36,315 nucleotides of DNA from Dipetalonema caudispina. Taxonomy: Eukaryota > Nematoda > Chromadorea > Rhabditida > Onchocercidae. Below are positions 1-16,455 of this stretch, in pieces. Under the pieces are notes generated by a model. That model was not told the DNA's origin. It saw only the letters and a list, made by a program, of their open reading frames with translations, and made no database searches. The translations under genes were made by a program, and so were the position numbers. Numbering within the stretch: position 1 is the first letter of the stretch; every line of letters begins with the position of its first letter. The stretch covers positions 1-36,315 of the forward strand of contig JABVXV010000477.1 of assembly GCA_013365325.1 (NCBI GenBank), given 5' to 3'.

Positions 1-155
<155 letters not shown>

Positions 156-549
156 CTAATTACTTTGTTTGTTTTACATCAAAGTGCTACCATTACAATA
201 ATACAACAGAGCAATTACTACGATAAGCTTTAGCATTGCGCTCATTAATTAATTGAATTCAGTGCTAATATCACTTAGAAATAGATCAAAATATTAAGTT
301 CTATTAATGAACATTAGGAATTTTGTCTAGCATTCCGACTACTGTGCAAATTATTCAGCAAGACTATCAATATTTTTGTGAATAATGAAATTTGTTTAAA
401 TCAAGTTATGTTAAAATTTCATCAAATAGATCTTACAAGTAACAACATATTTATAATATAGCAATGTTGCAATGATTACGATATCATAATAATGTAATAA
501 TTATTATAATGATCAACAAAATTGATCAAAATATTGCTAAATATTTCAG
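156..549. other. Non-coding stretch before the first visible exon of the + strand gene
   Basis: A/T-rich sequence ending in a clear 3' splice site (atatttcag, 541-549). Because the next exon begins mid-codon, this is most simply intron of the gene whose exons start at 550. I see no exon in it. Confidence 0.6.
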
Positions 550-4114
<3,565 letters not shown>

Positions 4115-5873
4115 TCATATACTCTTAATTTTTTTTTTTTTTTACTTCCTACAGTAATGGGTATATACTTTTTCCGTTTGATTATTGCTACTACTGAGTA
4201 AATCGGTTCATCAATCAATATTTTGGTTGATGAAATTGATTTTACTTATTTACTCATTAATGATTAGAAATTGATATTAATTGCAAATAGCTTGGTTATC
4301 CTTTAATCCTTTCCAATATCATTCCATCCGACTGTTACGTCCTTATTTAGGAATATTTCTTCTATTGTAAGAAACATCTTCCATTAATTATTTATTTATT
4401 TATATAATGTAAGAAATTAATCTAAGACATTTAATTCTCTAATGAATATAAACCTAAACCATACAAAATTTCAGTTATACCTTCCTTATTTTTATTAGCA
4501 AGTAATTTGGAAGATATGAAAAATTTTCAATTTTGATCTTGTGATTTAATCTTCTTCGATTTCGATTTCGTGAAAAATCGATTTATTTGAATTCATAATT
4601 ATTTCAAATATTTGTATTATCTTTCATGCTTTAAGAATGGACCATATAACAAATGGAATTAAACTCACTGCCACATTTATCATCGACTTTTTTTTGTCAT
4701 CAAATTATAAGCTCATAAAAGCTAAAAAAAGGAAAAATTGATTTCTGAAAAAAAAAAAAAAAAAAAAAAAAGAATTGATATCTATAATTTAGCTGCGATA
4801 AAAAAAAAAAAAAAAAAAATTCTAACTGAATTACTTCACTTCTTGCTTTTCTTCTCTTCTTTGGTCATTTTTAAAACTAAATAGAAAATATTTTAAATTC
4901 ATAATTTTACTATATAAAATATTAAGCAATTTATGGGCTTCTTATAGATATATGATTGTTGCAAGATTCGACCCACTATAAATTGTTGTAAAAACATTTT
5001 GCATCGAAAAAGATGATGAATAAGTGATATCAAAGATTCTTTACATTTCGAATTAATCATGAATTATAAATATATATATATATATATATGCTTGAATGGA
5101 CATTGAGAAGTAACAATTGTTAACAATTACTAAAAGAATTTATTCGTTAGATTTCAAAAAATTAAAAAAAAAGAATTGAATAGTATGGGTCGAATCAAAT
5201 TAAATAACTATAGCAAATTTGTAAAATAAAGATACCTTTGCATTTTGCCAATTTAATATATTTTGCCTAATTTCTCGTTTTGACACTGCACATAATTTGT
5301 GTTTATGTTTACCATCTACAAAACGAACACGCAAAATACCAATTCAGTGATTGTTATTATCTTGTTGCTCAACACATGCATCATTTTTTCTTTATTATCT
5401 TTTATCATCAAATATTTTGCTTTGGATTAAAATTATATTTCATTTTGCTACAATTATTTATGAATAATACTGTTGAACAAATTTTATAGCCTTTTCAGAG
5501 ATGAGGAAGAAAATATACGGATAAGAAAGAGATGGATTTCATGACAAATGAAAGTTATCCAACGGATAGGAGAGAATTTTCAATGATGTTGGGAGTTAAA
5601 TTGAATAAAATCGAAGATAAAAGCAAAAGGAACCTTTTTGAAATTGTACTGATCATCGGTACTTTTCACGTGCAAAACTTAGAATAATCTCATCAGTTTT
5701 GGAAATAGGAGAATATCCCGAAGTCTTTTCAATATCTTTTTGATGCACATATCCGTATCTGCTTCACAGAACACAAAACTGAGATTTATGTTTTCTAATC
5801 ATCAATGCTTTTTAACTAAACTTCTGGTGTTAGCAAAACAAAAAAAAGATAACTCTTAATCATAAGGACAAAA
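4115..5873. other. Convergent intergenic region with both 3' UTRs
   Basis: Lies between the + strand gene stop (4114) and the - strand helicase stop (5874). It holds A-runs at about 4748-4771 and 4800-4819, a TA microsatellite at about 5070-5089, and a stem-loop just after the + strand stop. A possible + strand AATAAA lies at 5225-5230 and a possible - strand AATAAA at 5391-5396. I cannot choose the real poly(A) sites. The open frame at 5280-5489 is not gene-like. Confidence 0.6.
4195..4256 (+). promoter_or_regulatory. Nested stem-loop in the 3' UTR of the + strand gene
   Basis: An outer 9-bp perfect stem (tgagtaaat at 4195-4203 with atttactca at 4248-4256) encloses an inner 8-bp perfect stem (ttcatcaa at 4207-4214 with ttgatgaa at 4227-4234). 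It begins about 80 nt after the stop codon, so it would be part of the mRNA. No function is known; a chance hairpin in A/T-rich sequence is possible. Confidence 0.4.
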
Positions 5874-8800
5874 TTAATGAGATCGCTTATGCCTTAGAAC
5901 ATCAAAAGCTGTACTAAAGGAGAGAGTCTTTTGACAAACATCACAAAAATATTCAATGCTTGGTTTCTTTTCGACAGTTTTGTTCACTGCAAGCTCGTCC
6001 TCTAGCTAAAAAATACCTAGTATCACGGTGGAACAAGTAGTACCATACTCAAAAATTAAAATCACCTCCAAAATTCCTGTTATGAAATATCATTTCACAT
6101 GATTTTCTTTGAGAAATTATCTGAATCATCGAGAGTGAACTCAAAAACTAAATGGGTAGTTTAACAATTGCTACTAGGAGCTTCTTTGATGAATTCCATT
6201 AGTTATGTCCAGTATTACCAAGATACGACTAAGAAAAAGTGGAAGCAGGAATAATCGAACAATACGTAAAGTTATACCAATTAGATATAGTAAAAATGAA
6301 TGAAGAATGCTGTTTCTCTGAAGTAAAACTGTATGGATGGTAAAAATAACCTTTGAGTCGTTTTGGACTTCATAAAGTCGCATCGATGTTAGTATTTCCT
6401 CATCATCTTCCTCGTTCAACTTTTCGCCCGATGGAAGTATGAAACCGAGTTCTCTATTATCATCTGGACAAGCACGACGAGTTAGGCTAAAACTTGGAGA
6501 AGGCTAATGTTGAACATCCTTTCTAGCAAAGTTAATCTTGACTTCCATCTTACACATGCCAAACATTAGAGGATTCAAGTCGTTCACGTAAACTTACATA
6601 TATTCTACGTCTGATCGCAAGAATGACACAACACTTTTAGCAAGTGCATGACCATACGAAAGATCTCCTTCAACACTTTTTCTGAGTGCTCTGGCAAGTT
6701 GCCGACGAGTCGCACATGCTTGCTCCACAACGGTGAAAAACTCCATGACCCGTGGGAATTTATAACTGATAAAATCGTCACAAGTAATTGAATGATCATC
6801 TTCCGAACATATTACCTGGAAAAATCAAGGAATTTCTTAAATTTAAGTGAAGACGTCCGCATAAATTTTACAAGTATTCTCTCAGTGGACATACCGATTT
6901 CGACAACAATAGTAGAGCTAGCGCTGGTACACGTAAACTATTACAAATATATGGCTTCGTAGTTTCTATAAATGATGCAAACGAGATTAGCTGATGATAA
7001 TTTGATAAACCCTGCAATGAAAAGAACATTATAAGTTAAGTAATGTCAGTCAATAATGGGAATAACTTAATGGTAAAATTTACCCAACTACTTCATTTTA
7101 TCAGCTGAAAAGCGGACTCTGACAGAACGTTACCCAAGAAATAGTGTAGAAAAAGCAAAGAGGAGCTAGCCACATCTTAGATTTCATTATATGCAAAAAT
7201 TAGTTTACAAAATTAAAACCTTGTCACTGCGATCATAATCCAAAGCCTCCGGTAAAAGTGCCAAGCAACTATTCGGATGTAAGACAGCAAATGGTTTCCT
7301 TCGTGTATGAGCAAAAAGTTCATTTCCAATCTGAAAAAAGCTCAAAGTGAGATCAAAGAACCTGGGAAACCTAGGAATTTATCACAGGGAAAACAAAAGC
7401 TACAGTAGTCAGCGCAGTAAAAGGGAAGTATGTATCCAACTGTCCTGGCTTTGACCATATGAGGGTAAAAATTTTCGAAAAAAATGGAATTCTAGTTTTT
7501 TGGTTCATCATTAACTTAGCAATAAAATAAAGGTATCTGACTTTGTAGGAATTGTACTGATCCAGTATGGCATATTGCGGATGAACACCGGCCGTAACAA
7601 TAAATTTCAGAATCGAAAAGGTGGCATCGTTCAATCGATGAGACTTTAAAATGTTCCGAATACCACTTTCACGATTTTCCATATAGAATTCAAGAGCTTG
7701 GACATTATCCATAAGTGAAAGATTACCGGAAAAAAAGCAGCTGAGTCATACTTGGTTTAAAAACTTGCAAGAATTTGATGATTAAAATTGTCTGTCTTAT
7801 TCAGAAATTGCTTTTTTTTTCCAAGTCTTCTCAAAGCATAAACAAGCCAATCCTACACATGAAAAGGCTTAATGACATTACTGATTTATAGTTCTTTAAA
7901 AAGAAAAGATTTTCTAACCTTCAGAATCCATTAGCGTATCGAAATGAGCTTCCGGTTTCAATACTTTTCGTTTCTTCACTTCGTAACTGAAAATTATGGG
8001 TTATATGAAACAAATTTTGTATCTTTTGAAGCATAGAAGAGAATTATTTTGAAGCATAGAAGAGAATTATGATTACTTGTGGATAAATCTATGTCTTTTT
8101 ATTTTTATTTTTGATAAACGAACCGAGCGTCCTTCTTCAGTTCATTGAGACGCTTTCTATCACCAGCATTGATACGGCGATCACGACTATCAACGTCATT
8201 TTGTGTTTCCAAAATACCACTGTGTTCCAATAGTTCTTTAAATTGGCGTCGTAACTGCCTAAAATTGTAACAGTCATTCATACAGTTTATTTCATTTTCA
8301 AGAAGTAAACATTTCCCACATAGTAAAATCAACCAACCAGCTAAGAGGAGTTCATTTTGCAAGTCATCAAACCACTCCGTTTCATCACCGTAATACTTTT
8401 TTTTTTCTTTTTTGGAAATAAAAAAATGATAGATAAAATAATTCGTTACTATCGACAAATGACCAAAGGAAGATGTTTATTAGTAAAAATTATCGTTTTT
8501 TAAACTACCTGCCTGATTTCATACATGCGCTGAATATCAATTCCTTTCTCTCGACCCCAACGACGTATATCACCACGCTCAGCTTGCACTTCCACAAATT
8601 CTCTAAAAAGTTCGATGAAAAATTTGAAAAATTTCCATGTGATCCTACTAAAATATTTAAAATATATCTATATCAATCTGTAGCATAAAACTGCCAGTAA
8701 ACATTCGAAAAACTATTTCGTAATTGCTCCTCATTTCAAAAATATCGCTGTCATCAACGAAGCATAAATGAAAAATCAATAATATAAGTAAAAGAACGGC

Positions 8801-11800
8801 ATCAAATAAAAACACTTTATGCATTTAGATCGATTTGTATCTACGAGTTGTAATATCGAAGCATTGGTAATAGTTAGCTTTCCTCTGTTTCCACAATTAC
8901 TAGCGTAATGTTTCAAATATTATGCTAGCAATATTCAATTCAAAACAAGAAAACAAGGAGGAACACAGGATATCCACAGAGTACGTTTATGAAATGAGAA
9001 TTAAAGATTATCTTTGAGTTATATAATTATATAACAATATTGATTAACTTGGAACTCACCGATATGCATTAATCAATGCAAATGGGTCACCGCTGTCAGA
9101 CATAATATTTTTCCTTCGATCCAATATATCCGGTTCTCGAAACGATCGATTGGTGAAAGGTGAACTGGTTGCTAAACTAGCAGCGATTGTTAACGATGGT
9201 TCGATTTGTTCAAAAACACAACCGTATATTAGAACCTCAAAAGAAGGATAATAAACAAGAAACGAAAAGAGTTTAAGATGATAATTTATAATAAATAAAA
9301 ATTTGCCATCTCTAAAATTACATTTGTAAGCTGCTCATTTCGTATTCCAACTTTCTATTTTTCTCAAGAACAAATATACACATATACACTTAAAACGAAC
9401 TTTTGCAACAGGAATTTCCACTGGAATATTCGCTATTATTTTGCCCAAAGATGTTAAAACCTTCGTACTGCCAGCTTCCAATATTCCCTGCCTCCACAAG
9501 CTTTCCACTGCTTCCTCTAACTCACCCATATTCGGCTTTTCAATAAATGGAAATTCAAGTGGTGAAACTGAAAGTGAGATAAAATATGAATTTATGATTT
9601 AGTAAGTTGGGCATCAAGTAATTCATCTAACATCTATAAAATAAGTTTATTAACTCCCTACAAAATAAGTTGATATTACAACCGTAAAATTACTCACTTC
9701 CAAGATTCATATTGACGATTTGCATGGCAAGCGATTCCAGCGAGACTCTGTTAATTTCGGAAACTGTAAACGGATCCATTTTATCAAAATGTTGCTGGGA
9801 ATAAAGCCTGTAACATATACCTGGACCGGTCCTACCAGCACGACCTGAAAATGACACAGAAGTATTACTTCATTTTCTTCCCTTCCTTTTCTAGCTCTCA
9901 CTCTGGTTTAGGTTACATTCGAAAAGGGTTCACTCTTGTTGGAAACTTATTTTTTTGATTTCTAGAATTCTACGCCAAAAAAAACTCGTCAAAACTTGCA
10001 GACTAAATTTCCTTTTCTGTCATCGTCATTTTAATCTTTGTTTCGTTTTATTGAATTCAAACTTACGAAACCTTTCCGCTGATCGGCGGATGCTTGAGAA
10101 GTCCAATATTCTCGAAGTGAGTGCATTCCTGTTTTCGAATCGAATTTCACCAAATTTACCTTCCCGGAATCAATAACAAATCTGATCTACAAAAATAAGG
10201 TGATTTTTTTTTACATAAAATTATAAAATTCGAACGGAAAATTATCTGAAAGAAGAAAAATATAAGTAACAGTACTTGGTCGATAGTAACAGATGTTTCT
10301 GCGATATTGGTACTTAAAATGCATTTTCGAATTCCTAATGGTGCTATATCGAACACTTTGTCCTGTTCTTCTGTTGACATTGTACTGAATATGCATTTTA
10401 TTTACAAAAGATGCAAAGCGAGACATTTGGTTTCATGTACTTTTCCAAGTTTTATAAAGTTACCGCTGTCCCGCAAACATAAGATTAGTGATTGAAATGT
10501 TACAAATAGAAAAGAAACCATTCGACAATCTCACCTATGAAGAGTCAGGATAATCCATTTCTTCGATGTTTCAGCGTAAACCTTTAAGGCTTCTGCAACC
10601 GTTGATATCTCTGAGACACCATTCAAAAATATCAAAACATCACCTCTTTCATTACTGGCAACTTTTGCATCAATCATTTGGAGGATCTAAACATACCAAA
10701 GATTATTACTGAGACTGTATTATATTTCCCAATCAAGAAAAATAATTTAAAGTTGCAAAGAAGAAACCATCTTTCCTTCACTGAACTAAAAGGATTGAAA
10801 ACTACGGGAAAGGTAGCGTAACTACCTGACGGATTAAAAAAATGATTGTTGAATGACACTATAGACATGTTTCAGAAGGTGATACATGCCTGAATTCACC
10901 AAATGATTTTGCCACATTTCCCGAAGATGTGCAATCTACGAAATGAATATTTTTCTTTTTCAAATGGGAATGAACGACTAACATTAAGGAATGGCTCCGG
11001 ATCAACTTTTGCTTTCTTCTTTTCTGATTCGTATTGGTTGTGCTCCTTTACTGGCATGTATCGTAGCTCGATCGGATAAAGGCGCCCAGCTACCTAAAAT
11101 AACTGGCAGTTTTCAGAATACAGAAGTTTCGCTAGGAAAACGGAAAGATCAAAAATGAAAGAAAATATTTCCAACGAATAATCATGAATGGATTTGTCCA
11201 GCATAATAAGTGGTAGGTCATGTAATTCGGATAGCAAAAATCTTGAACTGATTTCAACAAAACAGCTGTTCATTATTTGAAGTCTTGTAGGTCAACAAAG
11301 ATAAAACTTTCAGAAACATTTTAAATCCATCAAAAAGATACCTTGATAACTGGAGTATTTTCAAAATAGTTCTGAAACAGTTCTAAATTGATGGTAGCAC
11401 TCATTAAAATCAGTTTCAAATCATCTCGCCTTCGTACCAAGTTGCGAAGCAGTCCTAACAAGAAATCACCGGATAAATTACGTTCATGGATTTCATCCAG
11501 TATAATGACCTAAAATATGATCTAATGAAAATGATAAACAAAGTCTCTTTAAGGAAATCATGCAAACTCTTATTCAAGACACGTGGAATAAATGGTCACT
11601 AATAATAAATGAATGATCACTACTAGTCATTAAAGGTTGAGCAGATAAACTGTTAAAAACTTCTCGCAGAATGACAAAAAATCCATTTAGTGGACCATTT
11701 AAAAGTACTCGCTGAAGACTGACATATAGCTGTTTTACTTTTATCGTCACTATTCCTATAACTTGAACTTGAAGAAAATATATAAAGTAAGGAAGATCAA

Positions 11801-13605
11801 AACAAATGATTCCATACATTATACTGATTAAGTTCTGGATCGGTCTGCAACTGCCTTAGGAGCAGTCCTTCGGTGACAAATAACAAACGAGTTCTTGATG
11901 TACGTGTTTTCTCGAACCGTATTTGAAAAGCGATCTTACTCCCATACTCATTCAACGTTTCATAGGCAACTCGTCGAGCAAGAGCTATTGCTGCAATACG
12001 ACGTGGCTGCGTACAGGCGATACGGTCATAACCTGCATTCAGAAGATATTGTGGAACCTAAAAAGTGTATAATTTTTCGAAATTCAAATCGAAGAATTTG
12101 ATATTGTACATCAGGAGAAATTTCTGCTTTTGCATGAAAAATATACCTGAGTACTTTTGCCGCAACCAGTATCACCGGCAATAAGGAGAACTTTAACCTG
12201 AAATAAGTGCCTTGAATCCTGCAAATGGATGTAACAACGAATTAGGATAACCGTTAAGAAAATTTCAGACATTGAGTAATTGAATCAAGTAAATGAAAGT
12301 ATCACTTAATAATTTCAATACCAAAATTAGTGTTTTAATTTCAACTCCTCTATATTATTTAACAAAGTTTTTTTCTTTTTTCGCAAAGAAATTACTATCA
12401 AAAATTAACATTTTGGAGGGTTTCCAAAATTTCGTCACGTTTTTCCGAAATGGGTAAGTTTCTCTGGGAAATTCGCAATCGTCGTAACTGACTGAATTTC
12501 ATTCGATTCTCGTAAGCAATAAAGGATGAAAGGGCAAAGGTATATTCAGATAAGACATGTTCCGGAACCTGAAATATATATAGGCCAAGTACTAACACTA
12601 TTTCTTTGATTGAAATATACCAAAAAATAATCTAGCAGTAGGAACAAAATAAGCTAAGTCCGAGAGTTAAGTAAATCAAACATAGATAAAAGAATAAACC
12701 TAAAATTAACCGAAAGAAGCACAAATCTATAAATAATAAGGTCAATTTTTGTACTGATATTAAGCCAATATTAAATAAAAGTTTCAACATACAATGTACA
12801 AAGTAATTTACTTCTCTCAATTCAAGATTATCTTTTTCCCGAATATCCAAAGCTACACGTGTAGTATGATGACGCACGAATTTGGAACTGTCCGGGATAT
12901 CCAGGATACTACTCGATGATGCGGGGACATCTTCTTCTTTCTGCTGCTCGTGTTCTTTCCTGTTAGTAATATGATAAATGGTTGTGATAATTAGATTGCA
13001 TGATAATACAACAATATAACTCATAAAGTATTTCGAAGAATTAAAGTGGATAAAACAAAGAAATGGTTCAAAATAATGACAGCAAATTAGAAGGGCTAGC
13101 TGTGACAATTTTATAATATTGATAGTCTGAAACATTTCTGAAATTCAAAAAATTTCTGAGATTCTGAAAAAAAAAATTTCTGAGATTCTGAAACAAAGAT
13201 AATTACTATAATTTTGTAGTGACAACAATAATTGCTTGAAAATTTGGATGATTAGTAAGTATTTATGATATATTAACATATTTACAAACTGTTGCAGTCG
13301 GGGAATTTTGGTAATATCATCTATATAACTTCCGGGATCCGCAAAATTATTGCTGTTTTGATTCAATAAGTAAAGCAGTATAATGATGCAAAATTCTCAG
13401 AGGGAAAACTTAAATCTGATAAAGAATTTTAGGAGAAAGAGTAGTAAAAAGGGAAGTGGAACCTTTCAAGTTTAGTTTGTAATTTGGAAAAAAATTTCCG
13501 GAAGAGTTTTTCGATATCTGAATCTTTTCCAGCTATTTTCCATGGCTCATCACCAAAGAAGAATCGTCGTAAACGTCCATAATGTAATTCCAAATCAGAA
13601 TTCAT
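5874..13605 (-). CDS. DHX34: DHX34/SMGL-2-like DEAH-box RNA helicase (nonsense-mediated mRNA decay factor)
   Basis: Twenty-three exons join in phase from 13605 to the TAA at 5874-5876, 1036 codons: 13463-13605, 13290-13352, 12812-12959, 12410-12568, 12147-12197, 11818-12057, 11342-11509, 10983-11093, 10535-10686, 10276-10384, 10072-10186, 9698-9844, 9401-9567, 9060-9235, 8509-8602, 8124-8254, 7919-7986, 7542-7696, 7220-7330, 6895-7011, 6598-6815, 6351-6486, 5874-6005. Helicase motifs: Walker [10 protein letters not shown] (about 179-187), DEIH box (273-276), SAT (305-307), STNIAETS (436-443), QRKGRAGR (484-491). Segments [19 protein letters not shown] and [10 protein letters not shown] and the C-terminal zinc-finger-like C-x2-C-x14-H-x3-H (1014-1036) match human DHX34 (about 1143 aa) rather than other DEAH helicases. 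In worms and mammals DHX34 promotes UPF1 phosphorylation and NMD. The first ATG (13605) follows an acceptor-like ttatag, so SL trans-splicing is possible. The most uncertain parts are exons 2 and 3 and the junction to the last exon. Confidence 0.93.
8024..8069. repeat. 23-bp perfect tandem duplication in a helicase intron
   Basis: Two adjacent copies (8024-8046 and 8047-8069) of a unit beginning ttttgaagcatagaag, upstream of the acceptor-proximal exon 7919-7986. It looks like a recent slippage duplication. Confidence 0.9.
8254..8268 (-). promoter_or_regulatory. Tandem 3' splice site (TTTTAG and, 4 nt on, GCAG) before the [10 protein letters not shown] exon
   Basis: Read on the - strand the sequence is ttttaggcag followed by TTACGACG. 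Only the second AG keeps the frame and gives the conserved RQLRRQF junction. The first AG matches the nematode consensus better but would shift the frame and stop quickly. This chooses the exon start at 8254. Confidence 0.6.
13133..13193. repeat. Short tandem repeat (atttctgagattctgaa) in a helicase intron
   Basis: Two near-identical units plus a preceding diverged partial unit, separated by short A runs, between helicase exons 2 and 3. Non-coding. Confidence 0.75.
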
Positions 13606-14422
13606 TCCATATGTACGTTTTATCCTATAAGAAGAAATGAATTTGTCAAAATTATTTTTCAGTTGCACAATAAAAATATGAAGCAGAAACTGTACGAAAT
13701 AAATTGCAAATGGGAAATAAATTGGATGAAAGTTTGGAATTAGCTGAAATGAAATTAAATTCAAAATTCAGGCTTATAATCTAAATTACTTAAATATAAT
13801 CAGAATTTGGAGGAATAAAATTAAAATTGAAATTAAAGTAGGTAGAAACTTCGAGTGAAATTTCATCTAAATTGATTTAAACATAATTGAAATTTAAAAG
13901 CATACGATTGAAGATGAAAATTAGCTGAATTAAGAGTTAAAATTTGTATAGAAATAGAGAATTTAATTACTAGAGAGGAACAGAAAAATTCTAAGCGTGA
14001 AATAGTATGTGTTCAAGGAGAAACGAAAGATTATGAGTATGATGTAGAAACTTGTTATTACGATGAAATGGAATCAACAAATAGTTGGTGAGAGATAGAT
14101 GGGATTTAAAAAGGAACATAGAGTTAGAGGAGTTGGCAAGAGAAAAAGAGTAAGGTTACTTGAAATTTAGATTTTAATTAAATCATTTCGGGAAGATTTA
14201 TTAGTAGGGAAGTTTTAAATTTGTTAAAGTTTTTGTCAATTTAGCAAATTAGTTCGATTTCAATGAAGTCTAAATTAAAATGGATTTAGTAATTGTGGAA
14301 AAATTGCCTGATGATAGTCTATTTTAAAGTATTTCTTACTGATAAGAATGCCTAAACTTTAAAATTTAAATTTTAAATGGCAATCACTAACAGCTTCACT
14401 AAAATTTGTCAATCTCAAAGAT

Positions 14423-14509
14423 AGGAATATCTTGCAGCATTTCTCGGGAATAGGAATACCTCATAACAATCTCGAGAATGCAAATATCTTACATTAATCT
14501 CGAATCTTT
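14423..14509. repeat. Degenerate 29-bp minisatellite, three units
   Basis: Units at 14423-14451, 14452-14480 and 14481-14509 share the pattern 'aggaatatct ... aatctcgagaat', and a partial diverged unit precedes them. Non-coding spacer repeat. Confidence 0.7.
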
Positions 14510-15925
14510 CAAACTTTCCATCAAATTTATTGATAATTTATTTCAACGATACCTCGTATATAACTACATCTACATTTACATCATAAATACACCCATGCAT
14601 ATTTCATTCTAATGTTTCCATTCAACGATAATTTTATCATTTCATTTATTAGATAACAAGGAAAACTTTAAGCATATTACAATCAGCAGAAAACAAACAA
14701 AAAAGAAAACCGGAGGAAAATTTCCGGGAGAGGAATTATTGTCGGTAAATAATTATTCAACCAATATTTTTCGTAGAGGATAAATGAGCAATTCAAACGG
14801 TAATGAAAGATTTTAAAATTTTTATTCGTCATTGTTGAATGAACAAAACTACACATATACCAGGAGTAAGCAGCAATACAAGTATTAGCATATCATTTAA
14901 TTAATTAAGGATGCTATAAGTTCGGGAATTAAAAAAGAAAGAAAGAATTGATGGAATAATATCAATAAATATAATCAAGAAAAAGACTACTTAATTAATT
15001 TGGAAAGAACTAATCGTATATGATTAAGGTATAACAGCAATAATTCAAATTTATTTCAGTTTTTAAATTATTATTTGCAATTAGTTCGAGTTAAACATTA
15101 ATTCCAAACGATTACAGATAAGATTACAATTAATTACACTTAATGGACTAAATTATTACACGGAATATCTGTTAAATTTATGAAATTTTTAAATCTAAGA
15201 AAAAAAAAGTAATTATTCTTTTTAGATATTTTTGGAAAATTGATATAACAAATGCAAAAATTAAATGCAATATATTGGTAAATGAATGGAATTCTATTCA
15301 AAATTTAAGCTTATTACAGAAGGCAATTATAATATAATAATAAGGCAAAAACTTCTTAGCATAGGAACTATTCAAAATGTTTCACAATTAACTTTTATTG
15401 CCAATAATTTAAAAGATGTTGGTAATAATAGGATAAATTGAAATATATCGAAATACTGATAAAGTTATACTGATAAGATCAACATTTAACAAGAAATGAT
15501 TAAATGATGATGACAGAATGGAGTAAGATTAATGAATAATTAAAAGAAACAAATCATCCAAAAACTGTTGCTTGTTTCGAATTTAATTTCTACCAATTTT
15601 TCTTTTTTGTCCAAAATTAAAAAAAAAAAAAAAGAACAATCAGATTTTAAATAATTTCTAACAAAATTAGAGAAAAATAAGTAAAAAAAAGATAACGATA
15701 ACAATTAACAAAATACATAATCACATGCATCATTCCTTTTTTGAAGAATTTCTTCTTTTTTTTTTTTTTTTTTGTTTATCAGTTTTTCGCGTAAACTTTT
15801 ATTTTTTGATTAATTTATAAATTTGTTTCAAAATTTAACAGGAAGAAATAAAAAGAAAACAACAACAATTTCTTTCCATACATAAACTATTGATAAAATC
15901 TTTCTTCAAATATTTTCGTTCATAT

Positions 15926-15942
15926 AGCAGCAGCAGCAGCAG
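15926..15942. repeat. Short AGC trinucleotide run
   Basis: Five AGC units plus AG, notable only because it is G+C-rich in a very A/T-rich spacer. No reading frame of interest spans it. Confidence 0.9.
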
Positions 15943-16315
15943 TAACACATCGATATATTTGCTTGCTTTTTTTTTTTTTTTTTGCATATTTACAACGGTG
16001 GTAACATTACAGGATGGTCTCTTAATTTAACAATTTGTTCGACGCCATATTTGAATTTACAAGTGCCTTTTGTCGTATACGATACAATCTACAAAAATAG
16101 CATTTTCTTTTTTTTTTTTTTTTTTTTTTTTTTTTCTTTCTTTCTTTTTTTTTATTTTTCAATAAGAAAAAGAAAAAATATTTGACAAATTTTTTTTTTC
16201 TTTTGGCTCTTATCTTTTCTACAAACTGTGTTATTCATTCACATATTTCAAGAATATTTGGTAAGAACAATGTGTGAAATATTCGAAATAGTCATCATTT
16301 ATCTTTCTTTAGAAA

Positions 16316-16455
16316 TATTATTATTATTATTATTATTATCAGTATTAACATTATTATTGTTACTATCATCATTATTGTTATTAATAATTATTATCATTGT
16401 TATTATTATCATTAATTATTATTATTATTATCATTTTATTAATACTATTATTAGA
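16316..16455. repeat. Impure ATT microsatellite
   Basis: ATT units interspersed with ATC, ACA, GTT and similar variants. The Leu/Ile-rich reading frame here is an artefact of the repeat. Confidence 0.9.

Noticed and set aside
6174..6419. Hydrophobic extension of the helicase exon past 6351
   Set aside because: The frame stays open by chance through the intron. Direct joining of 6351 to 6005 keeps phase and restores similarity to DHX34, while the extension resembles nothing in that family.
9707..9901. Alternative reading frame over the exon coding for helicase motif VI
   Set aside because: It is the shifted frame of the exon 9698-9844. The frame that encodes GRAGRTGPG is the conserved one.
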